This document shows, in pieces, positions 60,118-64,000 of a stretch of 64,000 nucleotides of DNA. Location: contig NZ_BATP01000036.1 of assembly GCF_000739615.1 (NCBI RefSeq), positions 1-64,000 on the forward strand, in the 5' to 3' direction. A program made the position numbers and the translations under genes. The notes below the pieces were generated by a model. The model saw nothing but the letters and a program-made list of their open reading frames with translations. It made no database searches and was not told the DNA's origin. Within the stretch, counting starts at the first letter, position 1. The number at the start of each line of letters is the position of its first letter. Origin of the DNA: Haloferula sp. BvORR071 (lineage in GTDB: Bacteria > Verrucomicrobiota > Verrucomicrobiia > Verrucomicrobiales > Akkermansiaceae).

Positions 60118-60615
60118 ATGATGGACGAGCCGACTTGCACGCTGCGGATTGCGCCGGATGTGAAGCTCGGCGAGCGGGTGAAGATGCATGCCTTCGTGAA
60201 CCTGTATGGCTGTACGATCGGGGATGACACCAGCATCGGCACCTTCGTCGAGATCCAAAAAGGCGCGAGCATCGGTGCGCGCTGCAAGATTTCCAGCCAC
60301 ACATTCATCTGCGAGGGCGTGAGCCTCGGTGACGGCGTCTTTGTCGGCCACAATGTCAGCTTCATCAATGACCGCTATCCCCGTGCGACCAATACGGATG
60401 GCAGCAAGCAAGGCGAGGCCGACTGGCTGTGCCAGCAGACCGTCGTCGCAGACGGCGCCTCGATTGGCACCGGCAGCACGATCCTCGGCGGGCTGCGGAT
60501 CGGTGCTGGCGCAATGATTGGCGCCGGCAGTGTGGTGACCCGCGACGTGCCGCCTGGAGCGGTGGTGGCGGGAAATCCGGCCCGGCCGCTCGCAGACCGG
60601 TCGATCTCACCCTGA
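60118..60615 (+). CDS. Hexapeptide (left-handed beta-helix) acyltransferase, WbpD-like
   Basis: 165 residues from the ATG at 60118 (60121 equally possible). Hexapeptide repeats such as VNLYGCTIGDDTSIGTFVEI, CKISSHTFICEGVSLGDGVFVG and TILGGLRIGAGAMIGAGSVV build the beta-helix. The HTFICEGV and NVSFINDRYPRA segments match WbpD-type N-acetyltransferases for UDP-2,3-diamino-sugar acids. With the upstream oxidoreductase it would modify an EPS precursor. The substrate cannot be fixed. Confidence 0.85.
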   Translation: MMDEPTCTLRIAPDVKLGERVKMHAFVNLYGCTIGDDTSIGTFVEIQKGASIGARCKISSHTFICEGVSLGDGVFVGHNVSFINDRYPRATNTDGSKQGEADWLCQQTVVADGASIGTGSTILGGLRIGAGAMIGAGSVVTRDVPPGAVVAGNPARPLADRSISP

Positions 60616-60830
60616 AAAACGCGGAAAATCCGTTTCAACCTACGCGAACGCGGGTAGAAATTTGGTGCGGAAGATGCGGTAATCCGCCGGTCGTCCCCCC
60701 CGGGCTTTCTCCCTCCCTCCCCCTGTCTCCCTGCTGTTTTCCCTCCCTTATCCATTCGATCTAACCGGTCGAATGGTTCTTGGATTTCGCCAATTCAGGA
60801 TTTATAACGCAACTACCCCCACCCCCCGAA

Positions 60831-63092
60831 ATGCAAAAGTCTGATCCCCGCGGTGCCAAACCGTCCTTTGGCTTCCAGGATGTTCTGTACGTGCTATTCA
60901 AGCACAAGTGGAAGATCATGGTATCCAGCGCCCTCGGTCTCGGAGCGGCCGCGACGCTATATGCCACCCGCAAACCGCTGTTCGAATCGACCGCGGAGCT
61001 CGCGATCAACTCGGTCTTGCAGCGCGATATCGTGGAGGGCGACGAGACCAAACAAATCGTCGGCGGGCGTGGCACCGAGCAACTGGTCAACACCGAGATG
61101 TTGATCTTGCGCAGCGGTGACTTGGCAAAGGAAGTGGCGGCTGCCATCGGACCGGACCGCTTGCTTCCCGAAGTTGCCCAGCCGCGCGTGGAAGATGCCG
61201 CGTGGGTGGTGCAGAACGGGCTTGAGGTGCAGACCGCCCTGAAGGGCAGCAATGTGGTGCAGGTGATCTACCGTCACCCGAATCCACAGCTCACCGTGGA
61301 TGTGCTGAACGAGGTGGTGAAGCGCTACTATCAGAAGCACCTCAAGATTCACCGCTCGGTCGATTCCCTGGATGCGGTGGCCAAGCAGGTTGAGCAGGTC
61401 GGCACCAAGTTGCGTGCAACCGAGGCCGAGCTGAACAAGATGAAGTCGGACGCAGGGATCATTTCCTTGGACGACGAAAAGCTCTCGCTGTCCTCGCAAC
61501 GCGAGCGGACCAAGCAGGAGCTGAACTCAGCCAAAGCGGAGCGTGCTCAGCAGGCGACCTTGGTGGATCGCCTTGAGCAGCACGTTTCTGAACTGGCCGG
61601 CAGTTCAATCTCCCCGATCGGCTCTCAAGCGAAGTCGGCACCGGCACTGCCTGCCGCGCCGACCGCTGCGGAGATCGACACCTATCAGACGCTGAACAAG
61701 CGGATCGAGTTCCTGCAGCAACGCGACTTCGAACTGAGCGCGAAATTCGCCGCCGGTGACAGCCAGGTTGTCGGCACCCGCAAGGAGCTGAGCAAGGCCC
61801 GCGCCGAGAAGCAGCAGATGCTGGAGAAGACTCCGGGGCTGGTGGTGCAAGCTGCCGTGGCGCCGGGTGCGCCAGCGGCTGATCCTGCCGCGGAACTGAA
61901 GGTGCAGAAAGACAAGCTGGCCGGCTTGGATGCGCGGATCGCTTCCTACAGCAAGGATCTGGAAACCTGCGGCAGCCGGCTTACCCAACTGGCGGTCGTC
62001 GGTCCGAAGATCGTGGATCTTGAGCGCAAACGCGACACGGAAGACACGGAGTTCCGCAGCTTCGAGAAGAGCCTGAAGCAGGCCCAGATCGATGGCACGC
62101 TGGACCAAGCGACGATGGGTGACATCCGCGTGGTGGATCAGCCGTCGCCTCCGATCAAGACCTTCAGCGAGGTGATGAAGAAGATCATCATTGGCCTTGC
62201 CGGAGCTGGCGTGGGCATCGGCGTGGGCATTGCCTTCCTCCTGGAACTGGTGATCGACCGCCGGATCAAGCGCCCGACCGAAATCGAGTCGCGCCTGCAA
62301 CTGCCACTGATGCTGTCGATTCCCTTCGTGCGGCCGAAGAACCGCGGCGCGCTGCTGATCTCGAACGATCGCGGGGCCGAAGGGGAAGGGGAGCGCCCTG
62401 CGCTGCCCGCGGTGCGCGGTAACAATGGTTTCAACTCCTACCCGCCGAAGACCGACCATTTCATCCACCCGTATTCGGAAGCTATCCGCGACCGCATCGT
62501 GTTCAACTTCCAGGTCAACAACATGACCCACAAGCCGAAGCTGATGGCGGTGGCCGGCCTGTCTGCAGGTGCTGGCGCCTCGACCATCGCGGCGGGCTTG
62601 GCCAAGGCCTTCTCCGAAGTGAATGGCGCGAAGGTGCTGTTGGTGGACCTGAGCTCCGATCTGCCGGATGACAATCCGATGTTCGGCAACAAGCCGCTGC
62701 ACTCGTTGGTGGGTGCCCTGCAAGCTGCTCGCAACACCCGCTTCAAAGAGGGTTCGCAGAACCTCTACCTAGCGAGCGCGGCGTCCCGGAAGAGCGGCGA
62801 AGCCAACGGTGCGGCCTTCGGCCCGATGCACCTCTACGAACTGCTGCCGCACTTCCGCGCCAGCGAGTTCGACTACATCATCTTCGACATGCCGGCGCTG
62901 GCGCAGACCAGCCCGACCCTGGCGATGGCCGGTCTGATGGACAAGGTGCTGCTGGTGGTCGATGGCGAGGACACCAACCGCGAGACCCTGAAGTGGGGTT
63001 ACTCGGAATTGGTGAAGGGTCGAGCCGACGTCTCCTGTATCTACAACAAGGCCCGGTCGCATGCGCCGAACTGGGTCCAAAGCGAAGTCTGA
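60831..63092 (+). CDS. Wzz/BY-kinase-like EPS protein with degenerate Walker A
   Basis: 753 residues from the ATG at 60831. An N-terminal Wzz/GumC-type chain-length domain has one membrane segment near 27-45 and a second near 445-468, with coiled-coil between (TKQELNSAKAERAQQATLV). The C-terminal 240 residues resemble a bacterial tyrosine kinase (BY-kinase/CpsD). However, the Walker A reads GLSAGAGAST rather than GxxxGxGKST, so the ATP-binding lysine is Ala. Walker B-like DYIIFDMPAL is present, and no C-terminal Tyr cluster is seen. It is probably a catalytically dead chain-length regulator. Confidence 0.8.
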   Translation: MQKSDPRGAKPSFGFQDVLYVLFKHKWKIMVSSALGLGAAATLYATRKPLFESTAELAINSVLQRDIVEGDETKQIVGGRGTEQLVNTEMLILRSGDLAKEVAAAIGPDRLLPEVAQPRVEDAAWVVQNGLEVQTALKGSNVVQVIYRHPNPQLTVDVLNEVVKRYYQKHLKIHRSVDSLDAVAKQVEQVGTKLRATEAELNKMKSDAGIISLDDEKLSLSSQRERTKQELNSAKAERAQQATLVDRLEQHVSELAGSSISPIGSQAKSAPALPAAPTAAEIDTYQTLNKRIEFLQQRDFELSAKFAAGDSQVVGTRKELSKARAEKQQMLEKTPGLVVQAAVAPGAPAADPAAELKVQKDKLAGLDARIASYSKDLETCGSRLTQLAVVGPKIVDLERKRDTEDTEFRSFEKSLKQAQIDGTLDQATMGDIRVVDQPSPPIKTFSEVMKKIIIGLAGAGVGIGVGIAFLLELVIDRRIKRPTEIESRLQLPLMLSIPFVRPKNRGALLISNDRGAEGEGERPALPAVRGNNGFNSYPPKTDHFIHPYSEAIRDRIVFNFQVNNMTHKPKLMAVAGLSAGAGASTIAAGLAKAFSEVNGAKVLLVDLSSDLPDDNPMFGNKPLHSLVGALQAARNTRFKEGSQNLYLASAASRKSGEANGAAFGPMHLYELLPHFRASEFDYIIFDMPALAQTSPTLAMAGLMDKVLLVVDGEDTNRETLKWGYSELVKGRADVSCIYNKARSHAPNWVQSEV

Positions 63093-63176
63093 TCACCCCG
63101 ACGAGCTCCCCCCAAGACAAGCAACTCCTCTGGTTGCACCCGCCGCAGGTACCTCCTCCCCCAGATGCCGCGACCC

Positions 63177-64000
63177 ATGGCTCCCTCGTATGAGGCGACA
63201 TCGGGCAGTCCCCCCGGACTGCTCACCCGGGCCTACTTCCGGATCAAACCGTTCATCCCCCGGTCCTTGCGGCTGGCGGTGCGGCGCGGTCGTGCGCGCG
63301 GCATCTTCAAGCAGTGCGCCGGCACTTGGCCGATCAACGAATCGGCTGGGGACAAGCCGCAGGGCTGGAAGGGCTGGCCGGAAGGGAAGGACTTCGCCGT
63401 GGTCTTCACGCATGACGTGGAGTCCCCGAGCGGGCTGACGAGGGTCCGTGAGCTGGCGGAGATGGAAATCTCCTACGGGCTGTGCTCCTCCTTCAACTTC
63501 ATCCCCGAAGGGACCTACGATGATCCCGTGGCGCTCCGTGAATGGCTGGAGGCCAAGGGCTTTGAAGTGGGCGTCCACGACCTGAACCACGATGGCAGGC
63601 TCTACGGCTCCCGCGAGGGATTCCGCGAAAAGGCACGCCGCATCAACCACTACCTCGCGGCCTGGGGTGCGGTGGGCTTCCGCTCCGGCTTCATGCTCCG
63701 GCAACTCGATTGGATCCACGATTTGAACGTGCTCTACGACGCATCCACCTTCGATACCGATCCCTTCGAGCCGCAGCCGGAAGGCTCGCACACGATCTTC
63801 CCTTTCCGGGTGGCACCTGGCGGGCTGGAGGCGGGCCCTGGCTACGTTGAGCTGCCCTACACGCTGCCCCAGGATTCCACCCTGTTCCTGATCCTTGGCG
63901 AAGAGTCGCCGATGATCTGGCAGGAGAAGCTCGACTGGATCGCCGAACACGGCGGCCTCGCGCTGGTGAACATCCACCCCGACTACATCGACTTTTCCGG
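63177..64000 (+). CDS. Polysaccharide deacetylase-like protein (3' end outside window)
   Basis: The frame is open from ATG at 63177 (an in-frame ATG at 63165 is possible) to the window end, at least 274 codons. It has a NodB-like catalytic pattern: FTHDVESPSG (metal Asp), GVHDLNHDGRLYG (His-rich metal site) and VGFRSGFML. Such carbohydrate esterases remove N-acetyl or O-acetyl groups from polysaccharides, and this one would tailor the EPS. No signal peptide is visible at the start, which is Pro/Ser-rich. Confidence 0.75.
   Translation, partial: MAPSYEATSGSPPGLLTRAYFRIKPFIPRSLRLAVRRGRARGIFKQCAGTWPINESAGDKPQGWKGWPEGKDFAVVFTHDVESPSGLTRVRELAEMEISYGLCSSFNFIPEGTYDDPVALREWLEAKGFEVGVHDLNHDGRLYGSREGFREKARRINHYLAAWGAVGFRSGFMLRQLDWIHDLNVLYDASTFDTDPFEPQPEGSHTIFPFRVAPGGLEAGPGYVELPYTLPQDSTLFLILGEESPMIWQEKLDWIAEHGGLALVNIHPDYIDFS

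Overview
GC-rich chromosomal DNA that looks like a Verrucomicrobiota bacterium of the Luteolibacter/Haloferula type (Verrucomicrobiaceae). This placement is inferred from several PEP-CTERM proteins with short poly-Arg tails, very large signal-peptide surface proteins (FG-GAP/choice-of-anchor D, FN3, parallel beta-helix), a GH89 enzyme and an exopolysaccharide locus of the kind that accompanies exosortase systems. No rRNA, tRNA, CRISPR array or intact transposase was recognised.

Layout. 1-17.3 kb is mostly housekeeping: the Gly-rich tail of a probable RNA-binding protein, a PIN/TRAM membrane protein, a leftward run of small genes (cupin, HD hydrolase, DUF4287, DoxX, AraC regulator), the NAD(P)HX repair enzyme, a cell-wall amidase, leuCD, two tiny Cys-rich lipoproteins, asd, an FPP-synthase-like ispA, and a MocR regulator coupled to an EamA exporter with a clear operator upstream. 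17.4-20.7 kb holds a secreted alpha-N-acetylglucosaminidase and a companion exported protein.

20.7-23.2 kb is the most interesting locus: a three-gene leftward cassette encoding an exported precursor with seven Asp-Cys-Pro motifs in 23-25-residue repeats, then an MNIO (DUF692) enzyme and an HvfC/DUF2063 partner. A strong terminator hairpin lies between the precursor and the enzymes. The organisation is that of an MNIO-modified RiPP of the bufferin/HvfABC type, but the core is a Lys/Asp/Glu polyampholyte repeat that I do not recognise.

23.3-32 kb carries a GNAT enzyme, a paralogous pair of exported proteins, Uma2, pfkA, a DUF1328 peptide, an exported trypsin-like protease and a TIGR02206 membrane protein. 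32-44 kb encodes three giant exported proteins: a sugar-dehydrogenase/diheme/FN3 protein and a tandem pair of FG-GAP proteins.

43.9-55.3 kb is an accessory-looking region. It has four good PEP-CTERM genes and one short PEP-CTERM-like gene, a XylR-type regulator, two exported proteins, three copies of a long intergenic repeat with conserved hairpins, and several gene scraps including an orphan mnmE 3' end with its own terminator. 55.3-64 kb is an exopolysaccharide locus: TPR-like protein, outer-membrane beta-barrel, undecaprenyl-phosphate sugar transferase, Gfo/Idh/MocA oxidoreductase, hexapeptide acetyltransferase, Wzz/BY-kinase-like protein lacking the Walker A lysine, and a polysaccharide deacetylase running off the end. 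PEP-CTERM proteins next to EPS genes fit an exosortase/EPS surface system; the exosortase itself is not in the window.
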